64,000 nt of DNA from Malachius bipustulatus (GCA_910589415.1 OU342639.1:16376268-16440267); one strand, 5' to 3'; counted from the first letter of the stretch, positions 1 to 16,100 are shown. Translations and numbers: made by a program. Notes: generated from the sequence alone by a model not told the origin.

Positions 1-1
1 A

Positions 2-2540
<2,539 letters not shown>

Positions 2541-3003
2541 TAATTTTCATTTTTAATAATAATTTTTTGCCCATATTGAATTTAGTTCTATAACGATTGT
2601 ATGCTTTGACATAACTATATGTATTTTGAAATGTAATCTATTGTTTCAATGGTTATGACGAGAGTATACGCATGCGGAATCAAATGAATGGTTATGACGA
2701 CAATATACGCTTGCAAAATCATATAAATGGGCGCATGCGGCAGAACTTCGAGCCATCTAGGAATTCGCCGACAACTTTACCTGGGGCCACTTAAGGGGTT
2801 AAAAACCGTTTACAATGTTGCGACATGTAATTGAATCTGAGCAGGAAATATCGTCCTTTTCATTTTGCATAATTTCTTTGATGAGAACCAATCGGACTTG
2901 CTCGATGAAATTTGTACGGTAGATGCCAGTTGAACAGAGAAAATTTTGAAACGTGCCCTAATTTTGGAAAATAAATTTCCCCGAAGAATTTTCAACAGGA
3001 ACA

Positions 3004-3363
3004 TTGTTAAGTAATAGAGAATTTTTCTGTTTCAATAAAATTTTTGTGAAATATATATTTTTTCTACTTGTTTTCGTTGCATTGAAGAAGCTTACACACG
3101 ATGTGATAGGCTCATTATTTGACTACACCTCTGGAAAATTTCATCCAGCTAGACTGAACTGTTCGGCCACCATGACAAAATGTCTGGAAAATCAGGGTCT
3201 CCTGGAAATATACTTAAATGATGACTCCCAAAGCATCAATTTTCGAATGATACATGTGGGGGTTAGATCGAAGACTATTGAGGTCCCTTTATCACCCTGT
3301 TTGGTTTGGTCCATCCTTAATGAATCACCCTGTAGACTAGATGCTGTAAGTAGTAAAGTGTAA
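3004..3363 (+). CDS. open reading frame of unknown origin, possible exon or gene relic
   Basis: An open frame of 119 codons. The N-terminal part is hydrophobic (about residues 8-28), which could be a signal peptide or membrane segment. The second half is cysteine-containing and soluble-looking, with KCLENQGLLEIYLNDDSQ near residues 57-74, and cysteines in EVPLSPC and NESPCRLDA. The cysteine spacing and the CRLDA ending faintly recall the CPLxAG end of ML/NPC2-like lipid-binding domains, but this is only an impression. The frame ends two bases past a possible donor (GTGTAAGTT at 3358-3366). Neighbours are a piggyBac end on the left and a palindromic MITE on the right. It may be a fragment of a cellular gene, a retroposed piece or chance. 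Confidence 0.3.
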   Translation: MLSNREFFCFNKIFVKYIFFLLVFVALKKLTHDVIGSLFDYTSGKFHPARLNCSATMTKCLENQGLLEIYLNDDSQSINFRMIHVGVRSKTIEVPLSPCLVWSILNESPCRLDAVSSKV

Positions 3364-3723
3364 GTTTTGTCAATGCCAGTTATGTTTTATAATGAAAATA
3401 TTTTTATAACTATTCAGCTATAAAAATATTTAGATAGGTAGGTATACCTATTTACACTAAGCTCTATTGTTAAGGGATTAACTGTGGTCAATTGACAAAA
3501 TCAATTGCCATTATAATTTAGGATTTTCCTAATGTCTTTAAAAATACTTCCATTGATAAAAACTGAAACATATTCGGACAAACGAATATTTGGCAAAAAT
3601 GGCCGAATATTACACTCGCCGAATATTCGTTGCATCCCTAGTCAAAATTACTATATTATGATGGTTTTAATCTGAGGGAAATCATAAAACTCAAAAGGGA
3701 TACAATATTATTGTATACACATA

Positions 3724-4911
3724 CAGGGTGTCCCAATATTCCATGGACATGGAGCAACCACAGATTACTGAGGTAAAAAAAAGTCGCTCGGACCAAACTT
3801 ATCTCTATACCAAAGTGCTTCGTTTGTCCGTTAGAGGGCTTCAAAGTCTTTTGAAAATTTTAGTTTTTTTGAAATAGCTCAAAGTCGGCTCATTCCAATT
3901 CGATGAAATTTGGTAGGTAAATTTCTTATAAAAGTACTAACTTCTGATGTACATGATAATTTGACGAAAACCAGGGAAGGGGTGAAACTACCCCTACCCT
4001 CCATTAAAATCGATCGTAATTGTTGATAGGGTAGCAGGAACGCTGTTCATGTTTTTTTGTTTGAAAGATACATCGTTTAAGCCCATTTTTGGTCTCCTAC
4101 AAAAATCTGTATCTTTCCGAAGTGCTATGTGATAAAATAAATTAGACGATGATACCTAACCAAAATTTTATTTCATTCTTTTAATTTGAAATTAAATTTT
4201 CAATTGTCAGGTGATTATTTGATCTAATCTCATAGAAGATGTTTAGTATGATTCGTTTTTTTTTTCAGGTGTTTGCAAACGGTTTTTTTCAAACGCAGTA
4301 AACAGTTTGCAAAACGACGAGGTTCCAAGAAAAGTTAAAATCATTTTTTTGCGCAGGATGGAACTTTCTAGCGTCCAAACCGGCGCCCACATCGAGCATC
4401 TTTTATGAGATTAGATAAAATAATCACCTGACAATTGAAAATTTGATTTCAAATTAAAAGAATGAAATAAAAATTTAGTTATCATCGACTAATTTATTTT
4501 CTCACATAGCACCTCGGAAAAATACAGATTTTTGTAGGAGACCAAAAATGGGCTAAAACGATGTATCTTTCAAACAAAAAAACATGAACAGCTTTCCTGC
4601 TACCCTATCAACGATTACGATCGATTTTAATGGTGGGTAGGGGAAGTTTCACCCCTTCCCGGGTTTTCGTCAAATTATCATGTACATCAGAAGTTAGTAC
4701 TTTTAATAAGAAATTTACCTACCAAGTTTCATCGAATTGGAATGAGCCGACTTTGAGCTATTTCAAAAAAACTAAACTTTTCAAATGACTTTGAAGCCCT
4801 CTAACGGACGAACGAAGCACTTTGGTATAGAGATAAGTTTGGTCCGAGCGACTTCTTTTTACCTGAGTAATCTGTGGTTGCTCCATGTCCATGGAATATT
4901 GAGACACCCTG
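3724..4911. mobile_element. palindromic MITE, CAGGGTGTC family
   Basis: Starts CAGGGTGTCCC and ends GAGACACCCTG, with TA on both sides. The arms of about 510 bp are inverted copies of each other: the left arm runs from 3724 to about 4240 and the right from about 4395 to 4911. They are separated by a unique spacer that includes GTTTGCAAACGG. No coding capacity is visible. A transcript across it would fold into a very long hairpin. The TA target suggests mobilisation by a Tc1/mariner-type transposase. Confidence 0.88.
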
Positions 4912-5737
4912 TATATACCTCCTTAAGTCGATAGATCTTTTCAACCAGTGAATCTTTTCAACAAAAACATAAATTTCTTTTAACTAACTTTTTAAGTAGG
5001 TTTTATTTATAATTAACTTTGCTAGCTGTTTCCTATACTATTCAAAATAGACTTAAAAGTATAATTTTTTTTTTTACAACTTTTGAGAAGTTGACCTCTA
5101 TTTTACAGGTCATACGGTCTAAGTATACTTGCCGCGGGCAATGCTAGTATACAACTCTCTCTACTTTTCTTAAACCCCAACAATCTCTCTCACTCAATGT
5201 GGTACTCGATCTTAATCTAGTTCTAGATGTGTTTCTTGCACAACGGGTAAAGAAAAAATTAAAATTCTTTCTAATATTGTGATCATCCTTAAGCGTTTGA
5301 AAGTGGTTGTTTGAAAAAAAATTGTGGATATCCGTATTGATACTACATCTTCTGGAATTTTTAACCTTAAATGTAGTAATAAAAACAGATAGTTATAAAA
5401 AAAAGATTTTTACTTCTCATTTATATATGTACAGTGAAGAAACACAAAATAGATTCACCTGGGTTTTACAACAATCCAAATGATAATTTTTGCCATACCT
5501 AATCTAAATTTAGGTATCATAAAATAAACCTTACATTAACCAAAATATTTACTGTCTTTCATTATTTATTGATCGTTTATATTACTTAAAATCTTATAAT
5601 AAAATTGGGGTACACATTTATTAAATCATCGTCATGTTGTTTGCTTTGAAGTTCTAGTGTATGCATTTTTTTTAAATTAGAACATAACATACAGAGTTAA
5701 GTGAAACTTGAGTATCGAACAACTAAATTTGCACATA
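4912..5737. other. no gene seen; AT-rich spacer
   Basis: Nothing with coding character is visible. The stretch is AT-rich single-copy-looking DNA between two MITEs. Confidence 0.5.
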
Positions 5738-6218
5738 CAGTAGAGTCCCGCTAATCTGAATCATATCAGGCACATGGTTGTTTGGACTAGCCCGTATTTC
5801 GTTAGTCCGAATATGTGCGGATTGGTGAATATATCATTACTTCGCGAATGCGTGCGGATTACTGAACATCATGAAGCAATTTTATAGAAAATAAAATAGT
5901 TATGTGCCTATGCCTTTTCATATGTTATTTGGAAAGAAGTATACAAAAATTAAAGAAGACTGACTGAGCAGGAACATGCTCTAACAGACAACTGTCTCGA
6001 TCGAATGGACCTGTTTCCAGCATTCGGTCGGTTTTATTTCTTGGAAGTCGTAAATTTCGTTTGCCTGCTAAAACATTTTTTATATTACACACCTCACGCA
6101 CACAATTTTATTGTTTTTATCAATATGTATACATGCAGAAGTAGGCTGTTCGGATTATAAGGATATTTTTTACAACTGTTCGAACTACGAGGATATTCGG
6201 ATTAGCGGGACTCTACTG
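5738..6218. mobile_element. pogo/Tigger-type MITE
   Basis: Terminal inverted repeats CAGTAGAGTCCCGCTAATC and its complement (ending GCGGGACTCTACTG), flanked by TA. Inside each end a related motif recurs (TTCGGATT, TAGTCCGAATAT, GTTCGGATTATAAGG). The CAGTAGAGTC start and TA target are typical of pogo/Tigger elements. It is 481 bp with no open frame. A second copy of the same family lies at 44118-45933. Confidence 0.85.
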
Positions 6219-6395
6219 TACTTATTTAAGATATTCTATGATCCCTGTTTACAAAACTGATTTTTTAGTTTTGAAATTATTATTTTGACCTATCCAACAA
6301 AAAGTAAAAAACTATTAATTACATGCTCCATGATCATTAAAGAACATTTAATACATATTTTATTCTACTTTCTGTTTCGGAATGGTTTGTAACTA

Positions 6396-7279
6396 CAGTA
6401 GACTCTTGATTATCCGGAATTGTTTGACGCCAAATACTATCAGAATCATCAAAGCCAGTTCTGAGAATATTACTCACACAATTACTTAAAAAAATCTGTA
6501 CCTTATCAGATGCATGGAAAGCAGAAAAATGCTGATAGAACCGAAAGCACACGAACAATAACTTCTCTAGCTTCATTCGTCTTTTCACTTTAAGATGAAC
6601 TGATTCATCAGACGTTCAACTTTTGCTGCAGACTTGAGAGTGGCACCAGTGGCGCCACTTTGTATGAGATGAGAAGAATGGATGAACTTAAATTGCTTCA
6701 TTACTTCAGACTTGAGGGTGTAATCTATCAGTGCAAAAAAGATGTAAATGCATTTTGTGACAAACTTTGAAAAATTTATAGATCTAGACTAATTCGACTG
6801 CATGCAGCCAGTTTTCAATTCATGTTACATGGACATGGATTATGAACACTGAAAAAATTTCTGTTGATTCCCCCAAATTCCCTCTTTTAACGGCACTAAA
6901 TTAATTTCCTTCTATGGTTGTCCGACCCAATTTTTTAGAGCATAAGCCGTCACTGTTGCGGTGGCTGACCAGCTGGTCGGCTACCCCTCTCTCAAAGCAA
7001 ACATTGTAGCTATGCCGCACAATGTCAGTCGGTATGTATTGTATTCTTAATAACATAAAACAACAAAATCTGACTAAAAACAGTCCATTCCTTGAAAACA
7101 CAATAAAGCAAAAAGACTTGACCCTGATTTTACAGTTTCAAGAGGCTTTGACATTCTGGTTAACGCAGCTATGTTATCTGATACTTCCGGTTTAAGCACA
7201 GCGGAACAAAAATCTTTATATTGTTCCAGTTAACCCAGAGTTCGAGAGAACCGGATTCTGGATGACCGAGAGTCTACTG
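6396..7279. mobile_element. pogo/Tigger-type MITE, second family
   Basis: Starts CAGTAGACTCTTGATTATCC and ends with GACCGAGAGTCTACTG, flanked by TA (6394-6395 and 7280-7281). The terminal sequence resembles that of Tigger/pogo elements (CAGTAGACTCTCG-type ends). The small open frames inside (6337-6588 and 6901-7101, minus) resemble no known protein and are probably chance. Confidence 0.78.
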
Positions 7280-7509
7280 TACCTGAAAGTAACAAAAAAA
7301 AAACACAAACATTGACCACATTATTCAAAAGGCTCCCTCAAAAAGTACTCCAAGTCTGTCAAACTTGACAAACAACAGTATAAGGAAAATGTACGAGATT
7401 CTTGTAATTCAATATCGATTCTCAGGATTCAAAACATATATCGAAAAATAAAAGGTGTGATTCCTTGGCGCATTCTGAGCAAAACAGTTCATATTAACAT
7501 TAGTTCGCA

Positions 7510-7945
7510 ACCCCACCGTTTTCCAGATACAGGGTGTCAAAATGATTTTTTTTTCAGTTTTTTGACGATATCTCAGTAACCGTTTGAGATACAGAACTTA
7601 ACTTCTGAACACATCTTTTCATTGACTACTTTTTTAATGCCAACTAATATTTTTTCATACTACACAGGTAGGAATTCAAAGATTTTATGATGAAAAACAT
7701 AAAAGTAGCAACATGTTTTATTGTGGACAAAAACATAATTTTTGTTTTTGATAAATTGCTTCTTTGACATATGAAAAAAAATGAATCAGCCCTCTACAAG
7801 TAAGTAATTTTGATGATAAGTATAAGATGCTTACAGAAGCTGAGTTCCCTATCTCAACCGCTTCAAACGGTTCCTGAGATATCGTCAGAAATCTGAATAT
7901 TTTTGACACCCTTTATCTCGAAAACGGTGTAGATACTGTTGTTGA
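7510..7945. repeat. imperfect inverted repeat, relic of a palindromic MITE
   Basis: The left arm includes CACCGTTTTCCAGATACAGG then GTGTCAAAA and, further in, GACGATATCTCAGTAACCG. The right arm carries the complements (GACACCCTTTATCTCGAAAA, and CCTGAGATATCGTC). The arms have diverged and the outer ends are not sharp, so the boundaries are approximate. Confidence 0.6.
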
Positions 7946-9503
7946 GATTAACTGGCAACCCCGATGCCTGCCTGGCTTTGTAGGACAACGTAACAACACA
8001 GCTACACGTTGTCATGTGCCATGAGGCCAGGCCGCGAGACTCACCTCGAGACTTTCGCCCGAGCAACCCCTACCCCGGGATACGATGTAACAAGTCTAAA
8101 GTTAGGCTATTATATAATTATAATTAATAAATAACTTTTAAATAAAGCAATTTACATCAGACTACAAACGTCAACAACTGTTTTACCGGCGGACCCATGA
8201 ACTTTTTTCTCTCAGAATGAGCGAAGGAATAGTCGCACTGTTTATTTTTCAACTTTTAATTTTTCATTCTTATTTATAATTATTACAAGTCAATTACCAG
8301 TATAGAATAGTGTGGTGGCTGCTAGAACTCCCCTAGTGAAGTCGTTTTTCAGTTCCACTCAACTCCCTACACCTTGCAACTTTTATGCGAATGCGTTGCT
8401 AGGTGTCAGTTTTTCAATAAATGATTAGTGCAGCAGACAACATGACGAGCAAAATAAAATCGAAGTGAAAATGATACATGAAATGATTTAAATAATTTAG
8501 TTGCTTTTTTGAATGTTTGCTATACATAGTTATTTAGATGATATTTGATATATCACGATCAGGAATTTATACTTTCATGTCGACAATCTACCGCCTTGCT
8601 GACTAGAATTTCTAACATTGTTTATATTATGTTCTAGCTTACAATTATTTCAACCACTCTTATTTGATTGTTACACTATTAAACATAGGCAGTAAATTCT
8701 TATTACTCTTTATGTAATAATACTTTGAAAAATTTGTGATCCTGGCAATTTTTAAACGAAATAAAATAAATTTCCGTAACAAAACAATTTACAGGAGAGT
8801 AAAAGTGTAACTGGAAAATTATATATTCTTAAATATTATATGTATGATAAAAATATTACATAGATAATCAAATAAAAAAATATTCACAGAACTTAAAAAT
8901 AATATACAGGATGTTTGAAAGATTCCTCACTTTCAAAACTATGCCTTAAAGGCAAAATGTTTCTTTTAAAAATCCTGTAGATAAGTTCAAAAGTTTTTCC
9001 ACGAGATTTCTTAAAATAAAAAAAAAGTTTACAAAAGTAAATAAATATAAATATAATAATAAGTTTACATTAATTATAAAAGTATATTAATAAGTTCCAC
9101 TAGTGATGTTTGAATATTAAATAACACAGCCTACTAATTCCTATAATAAAAAAATAATAATAAATTAGGTTACCTGATGTATGATCTCACTGGTTTAATG
9201 AGTCAACATCACAACTCCTCAAGACCAGCACAACCACGTGAGTCTACGACAGATCACTTGGTTCTGCTAATATTATAAAGTCATGGTCAATATAATCGTC
9301 ACAAAACTAAATGCATTCTAAATTCAACATTCACTAATACAAAATATATTAAAATACTTCAATTTCTTTTCATTTGTAAAAAAAAATATTCATTTATTAT
9401 AACCGACCATACTTTTTGTAGCATTTTAATAAGAGAATGTGATTAAATAATGGTCAGTTCAAGAGTATTTCAACAAATTGGCAAAACTATCGCTTTTCCA
9501 AAT
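7946..9503. other. no gene seen; contains one solo element arm
   Basis: AT-rich DNA. A CAGGATGTTTGAAAGATTCC motif after TA near 8907 looks like the end of another palindromic element without a visible partner. There is a GC-richer patch near 7960-8080. Nothing has coding character. Confidence 0.45.
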
Positions 9504-10774
9504 AACGCGTTCACTGCCAAGGATATGAGAATAACATCGCATGCATCAAAGCAGCAAAATAAATTTTTGTGTTTCAAGGAAGGCATTGCACATATCACAC
9601 TAAATTTTGACTGGCATTCCAGATTATATCTGCAAAAGCTTTGTTTCAGCAATTTCAACCAATTCTACACATCACGGCTCCTAAAGAAAAGTGACAACTC
9701 ATTAATCTAAATTTTTCAGCTATTTTGTTAAAACTTCTTTCAAATCATAACAATAATTATATTTTGTAGGAAAAAAGTAGCACGAAGTTACCTAATACAG
9801 AATTTGCCCGATGTCGAAAGTGATACTGCTCTTCTTGTTGGAAGATGACCACATATGATGGATCATTCTGGAACAGTGAGCAATCATGTTTGTTTTGTAA
9901 GAAAAAACATAATATTTCGTATCTAAGTAAAGTGTCAGTATATATGATCGGTTGAAAAATAATTGTGTCATTTTGTCTAAAAATCTAATATCAATATATT
10001 TTGATATCATAAACATATTTGCGTATTTTTTGCTTTCCCACATAGATTATTTCAAACTTGGTCATTTTTCCCCAATTCCTTACGACCTTTATTTAGCCAG
10101 ACATTATTCTTCTTTGTTATGTTGAAGCCATCAGTGTACCATTGAAGAGCGTCTGAGTATAGGTAAGTTATTGTCAATTAGATTGTCATCACGAAGTTAA
10201 AATGTTTTACTAATTTTGCAGAAGTAGTACAAAAATGTCAGATGCCATACCATGGAGTTGGGATTCCACAGACACAAATTTGTCTTAATATTAAAAATAA
10301 CAATCAACCAACATTAGAGTATTTTAATTTACTAACCAACACAAGTTTTATGATGATAACACTCTCATACTACTAAAAGGTGTACAGGGGAGGAGGGAAT
10401 ATTTCTTAATAGCGTTAATGAGTAGTCTAAATTGAACTGCACATGTTTTAAAGCTTTCTACAATGTAATTGCAAAACTAGATGATTTTTCAGCACTTATA
10501 TCTCGCAACTGATCTGAAGGCTGAAGGAGTTTCATTCTAGAGGGTATACTCAAAGTAGAGAAACAACGCAATAAGGCTAGGTAACCTTAATGAATTTTTG
10601 AAGATAGACGAAATTTTACACTCAGTTGTAGAGGCACAATTGATTAATACAGATGCATAGATTCAGATTTCTTTGGATGTAGTAATTAAATTGTATGAGA
10701 AAAGTTTAAATTTACAACTTCAAATCAGGCCAATTTTTAAAATCTGCAATGCGCCCTTTGGCAGTGAACGTGTT
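9504..10774. mobile_element. possible TTAA-type MITE with divergent ends
   Basis: AACGCGTTCACTGCCAA at 9504-9520 is matched in inverted orientation by TTGGCAGTGAACGTGTT at 10758-10774, with one mismatch in 17. The right end is followed by AA so that TTAA overlaps the edge; the left flank reads AATAA, so the target duplication is not clean. ACGTTCACTGCC-type ends occur on some piggyBac-like elements. No transposase is visible. The two motifs could also be chance or relics of separate elements. Confidence 0.4.
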
Positions 10775-11826
10775 AAAAAAATCATAAATTAAATCGAATA
10801 GATAAGCAGCCATTTTAAAACCCTTCAGATTTTCAGTTCATTTTAATCAGTTGATAAAATATTGTCACATTAACTAATTTTAGATAAATTTGAGTTTTAA
10901 GTTGCTTCAGACAATCACTAGAGAAAATTCTATGGGCACAAAAGCTCCTCAAATAGTTCCTATCACATCTAGCAAAATCTGAAACATGTTTTTTATGTTG
11001 ATCAGCAATGTCACATTGACACACACATTATACATGGCACGACACACATTCGGCCCACAGTTACAAAAGTATTATATGTTTAATTAAACCCATAAAATTC
11101 TCTCACTTTTCAACAATATTTGGCTCATTTTTTGTCATTCAAAAAACAATTTACAAGTTCACAATTTCAAAAATTACTTGTTGCTTCTAACCTACCTTCT
11201 ACATCTAAAGTGATTTGAATGATGTATGTATTTGTAAATCATTGTAAATATTGTATTTTAAGCTACTGATGAACATATACACAAAATATAATAATGTGGA
11301 TAAAAAAAAATAGATGTCGTTGAAAAATATTCTATATGTAAAATAGCTGCTTGGCATGATAATAATACAATAATTCGATATTACTTCAACATTAAATAGT
11401 TATGGCAGGTCAGGATTTGCACCATATATTCACTATCATGTTACTTCTGAACCATTTAAGGAAGACAAAGAAAGCAAATCCTTTGAGATAGTAGATATAT
11501 GACTTTACAACATTTCCTGAATTGTATCAATATGTATAAATCCATTTTCAGAAACTCCTTTCATAAAATCTACTTACAATGACACAATGGTTATTTTTGC
11601 AAACAGTTTTAAAAAGCGGGTGTTCATTTTAGTTTTTTGTGTTAGGTAAACTCTTTATAATGATAAGAAGTCAAAAAAGTTCAAACTTAGCAGCCATGAA
11701 GATCAAAAATAGACATATTTGAGATTACAGTTATATTATCATAGGAAAGAAAAGGAAAACCCATTTTTTAGGTGTAGCGCTTCTAATTCATAGTTTTCCC
11801 GCATTAACATTGATCTTATCCACATT

Positions 11827-11906
11827 TATATATATAATGTAATATATGTATACATATATATTATATTATATATAATATATTATATATATTATTTTATATA
11901 TATATA
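11827..11906. repeat. TA-rich simple repeat
   Basis: Runs of TATATA interrupted by short ATTA blocks lie directly against the left end of the adjoining MITE. Confidence 0.8.
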
Positions 11907-12645
11907 CCGTGTGTCCCCGGATAGGTGAAACGACTCTTATAAAAGACAAAAAATTTTTGATTTTAATTTTCATTTTTTTGGGTTCAGCTCTGCTTGGTTA
12001 AAAATTAATTTCTAACAAAATTTTAGTTTTAAAAAATCAAGCATGCCTTGGAAATAAAAAAAAAACATTTTTTCTGTGGAGTAAAGTGCCTTCTATGTGG
12101 CAAATACGAAAAAATGTTATTTGAAAAAGTTGTTTAGAATCAAAATTTAGGCCCGTATACCAAATTTCAAAATCAAAGGAACTTTGATCTTTTACATTTA
12201 CTTTTATGTTTATTTCACAAATCAAAGGATTTCATTTGTAACAAAGACGGATATTGACAGATTGCTGTTGCTATGGATACAATTTGGTTTTTCCATGGCA
12301 GTCTTTGTTACAAAAGGAAATTCTTTGATTTGTGAAATAAACATAAAAGTAAATGTAAAAGATCAAAGTTGCCTATGATTTTGAAATTTGGTATACGGGC
12401 CTAAATTTTGATTCTGAACAACTTTTTCAAATAACATTTTTTCGTATTTGCTACATAAAAGGCACTTTACTCAACAGAAAAATCGGTTTCTTGGAAATTT
12501 CCAAGGCAATCTTGATTTTTCAAAACTAAAATTTTATTTGAAATTACTCTTTAACCAAGCAGGGCTGAATCCCAAAAAATGAAAATTTAAATCAAAATTT
12601 TTTTGTCTTTTATAAGAGTCGTCTCACCTATCCGGGGACACACGG
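11907..12645. mobile_element. palindromic MITE, CCGTGTGTCCCCGG family
   Basis: Starts CCGTGTGTCCCCGGATAGGT and ends with the complement CCGGGGACACACGG, flanked by TA. The arms of about 330-350 bp are inverted copies around a centre near 12255. The two overlapping open frames inside (12037-12225 minus, 12184-12378 plus) encode the same short peptide from the two arms and reflect the palindrome, not a gene. This family is distinct from the CAGGGTG elements but has the same architecture. Confidence 0.87.
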
Positions 12646-13145
12646 TATATATTAATAACCTATAATTGCTATGGATAGGAGTTCGATGGAGAAAATATCC
12701 ATCTTAAAGTAGAATCATGTTGAAAAACAAAACTAAATATAATATACCTACTAAGTGTAATAGATCAATCTTTAATCTGGTAAGTATCACATAAGGTAAC
12801 AAGTATTTCAAAAGTCACACTGTTTAGGTATCAATAAAAGGTTTTATAAACATTACGTCTATTATTATTTTATATTTCCACTAATATAGCCCATTAATAA
12901 AACCAAAAATGAAATAATAAATCCACACATATCAAACAAAATATTTAAAAAATAATTACACCCAAAGTAGCATGACTTTCGAAACACCAACTAACTCGAA
13001 CTCCTGCAAATTATTCAATCACCAAGATTGTTTACATTTTCTAATTCCGCAGGATCAGCTAGAATTGGCTGAACCGACCCGAACAATAATAATAATAATA
13101 ATAACCAACCTACAATAATCAATATCTCGGATAGAGCGAGTATAT
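12646..13145. other. downstream flank of the CTTNBP2 homologue
   Basis: No separate gene is seen. It should contain the 3' untranslated region of the minus-strand gene. A short (AAT)n run lies near 13083-13102. Confidence 0.5.
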
Positions 13146-16100
13146 TTACGAGTTACTACTGGTCGCCATTGTGACCAGCATCTGCTGGAAATCAGCTAAT
13201 TCTTGTCCAAGCAGCTCGATACCTTGCCCGGCGGGGGCGGTCTCGTTTGTCGTGCCGGCCGCTCCGCCTGGAACGACCGGCGGTTTGGCAGGAGTGAGTT
13301 TCTTAGCTTCAGTTGAATCAGTCGCCCGCCTGATTGTTGCCTGTTTAGTTGGAATTACAGGCTTGTTAGGTGGTATTGGAGGTGGTACACCCCTCCCCAG
13401 CACCATCCCTTTCTTAGGCAGAGAGGCTGCCCCTGCTAGCTGAGACAGTGGAGCTTTAGGTGAGACTTTCGAAGGCGGGGTTGCTATACCGGACGGTGCC
13501 TGTGCCATCTGAAAATGATTAGTCATCTTTAGAGGGAATCATACAGTCAGTGATGTAATATTACCTTCAATCCATGATTGGATGGTGCAACAGCGGTCTG
13601 TCTAAGAGCTTGACCAGGAGGAACTGATTGGGCAATTCCTGTAGCTAAAAAATAGTTAGAAAATTTTATTTGGGTATTACTATTTATATTACTGAATAAG
13701 GTGGACTTACTAGGTCCAGCAACTGGTACACTAGAAACAGTTGCGGTAGGCTGAACTACTTTGGCTACGCTACTCATTAAAGGTGTACTATTATCACATG
13801 GTATGTTTGCACATTTACGAAATGCCTCGTAATCAGCTTTCAGCCTTTGCAAATCTCCTTCTAATTCTAAAATTCTACAAAGAAAAATTACCATTACAAA
13901 AATGACTGCTATTATTTTTTTATAATCTCACCTGAGATCCTTGGCTGCTAATTCTTGTTTCATAGCCTTTTTATCAGTTTCGAAACTATGTAACTGGTTT
14001 TCAAGTTCAGCTTCCATCTGCAAAGATTTTTTACTTTCTTCTTCCAATCCTTCTGCCATCGAATCTATTCTGGACTTTTCTTCAGATAACAGCTACAAAG
14101 AATAAAAAATATCAACTACTGGAGTCACACAATCACACAATCATTTACCTGCGCCAGATCTTCGCTCCTTTTTCTCTCCTCGATATATTTAACGATCACT
14201 TTCTTCCTTTCGGCAAGCAACAAAAGTACGATCTGTTTCTGTCTGGCTTTTTCTTCATCGGCGATCTCAATTTGACGCTTCAGCTCACGCTCTAGCCGCT
14301 TTCTACCCGTACGTTCACTTTCCAGCTCTTGACGCAATCGAGTACGTTCTAATTCAAGTCCATAAGTTATATCATCTCCTTGCGCTGTATCATGTTCATG
14401 CTTACATTTCTCCTCTTCCAATTCCTGGATTACCTTCTTATGTTTCACCTGAGAGAATCAGATTTTATATTTATTTGATAACTAAATATCCACAAAGTTA
14501 AATCTCTTGCACTTTAAAAGCATACTTTCAGATGATCTACAGTAAACATATTGGCTGTCGCATGCACCGCGGGTTGCCATTGCGACTCTGGTGGAACATA
14601 AGTATTATAACTTTGAATTTTTGGTCAATTGCCGTAGGAAGCAAGCTTACCTTAAAATTAGGCGATATATGCAAAAAATTACAGATCACTCACAATATTT
14701 CGAAAAAATAAATTTAAGACTCGATGTTTTGTTTTTAGATCTACTTATGTGATTGCATTTGTTTAATAAGGTTAAAGAAGGTTTAATGAACACATAGGTA
14801 ATATCAGGTTAATGCTTCAGTTAAGCGAAATAACTAAATAGTTTATAAAATTAAAATAATTTGTAAATATGTACAATATAACGTAACCATTTCACTGCTA
14901 CTATGAATTGGCTTAATTAAACACAATCAACAATGCCATTAGTAGATACTCAGAAGGATAGCTCGCTGAATGCATACTTATTTCAAACAACTCTACTACT
15001 GCACTCATAGAGGATTTTTTGCAAAAAATTTTTGTATGCAATGTTATGACGTTTGTAGAGGTGTCATCAGCAGTCAAAAGGTTACTTAAGACACCAAAAT
15101 AGGCTGTTATTATAACATTGTTTTCACTTTTAGCTTCTTAAGCAATGTCAGCCATCAGTAAACAACAATTACTGATGGTCGAAAAATAATACCTACTAGT
15201 AGCCCAGCCGCATATGCCTACTGCAGTTGAGTTGATCACACCACAGCGGACAGAGGGAGTGGACGAGTGGACGGACCATGACCGCACGCTCCACGAGTTC
15301 CTTATCCCACACCTTCTGTTTACTGATGCTCTCCTAATTTCGGAGACGGCGTTTAGGGAAAAATTTTTGATCATAAATGGGAAATGAATGAAAGAACCTT
15401 TTGTCATAAAAAACTGTCTACTTGAAAGCAGCTACTTCTAGAAGCTACTCCTGTCTAGAATGTTCCAGAAACAGACCATTCTGAATTACAGACAGGAGTT
15501 CGCGAAGTAGCTAATAATTCTTGAAGGCCGTTCCAGAAGAGCTGGGAAAGATTAACAAGCAATAAAAGACAAGTGAAATAAGCTACCAGTGAGCGATATT
15601 AGTCAGTGTGATAAGTAAGAAGACTAGTGTTAAGGACAGTGTGTTATTTACGGAAACAGTAATAGTGGCGTGATTATAATTGAACTTGTAAATTAGTAAA
15701 AGTAATGTTTAGTGTGAATTGTAGATTCGAATAAGTGATTAATTTTAGTTAAAATTAACAAAATTATCGTCGAGCCTACAGAAATACGTAACAATAGCTT
15801 AAACTCACTTTTCTTGAAATTTTATGTATAGGTAATTCGCAAGGGGTTGGTTTTCCAGATATCATCAACATTGATTAAAAAATTAAGATTTCACACAAAA
15901 ATTTTCCCAAAATTCGGAGTAAGGTATAATCCACTAGACATCACTGATCCTCACAAGCCGAACGGAATGCTACTAAATATTTAAATTTCAGCTTGATGTT
16001 CAAAAGTTCAGAGAAATTTGTCTGAGGCAGATAGACAAATGAGTCAGAAATTCTATAAAAATTCTAGTTTTGTATTTTAAAAAACAAAATACAAAAAACT

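Noticed and set aside
12037..12378. Two opposed open frames encoding the same short peptide
   Set aside because: They are the two arms of one palindromic MITE, so the repeat of the peptide reflects the inverted repeat.
15410..15790. Solo LTR
   Set aside because: Promoter-like composition and a possible CCTACA end, but no matching start, target duplication or second copy was found.
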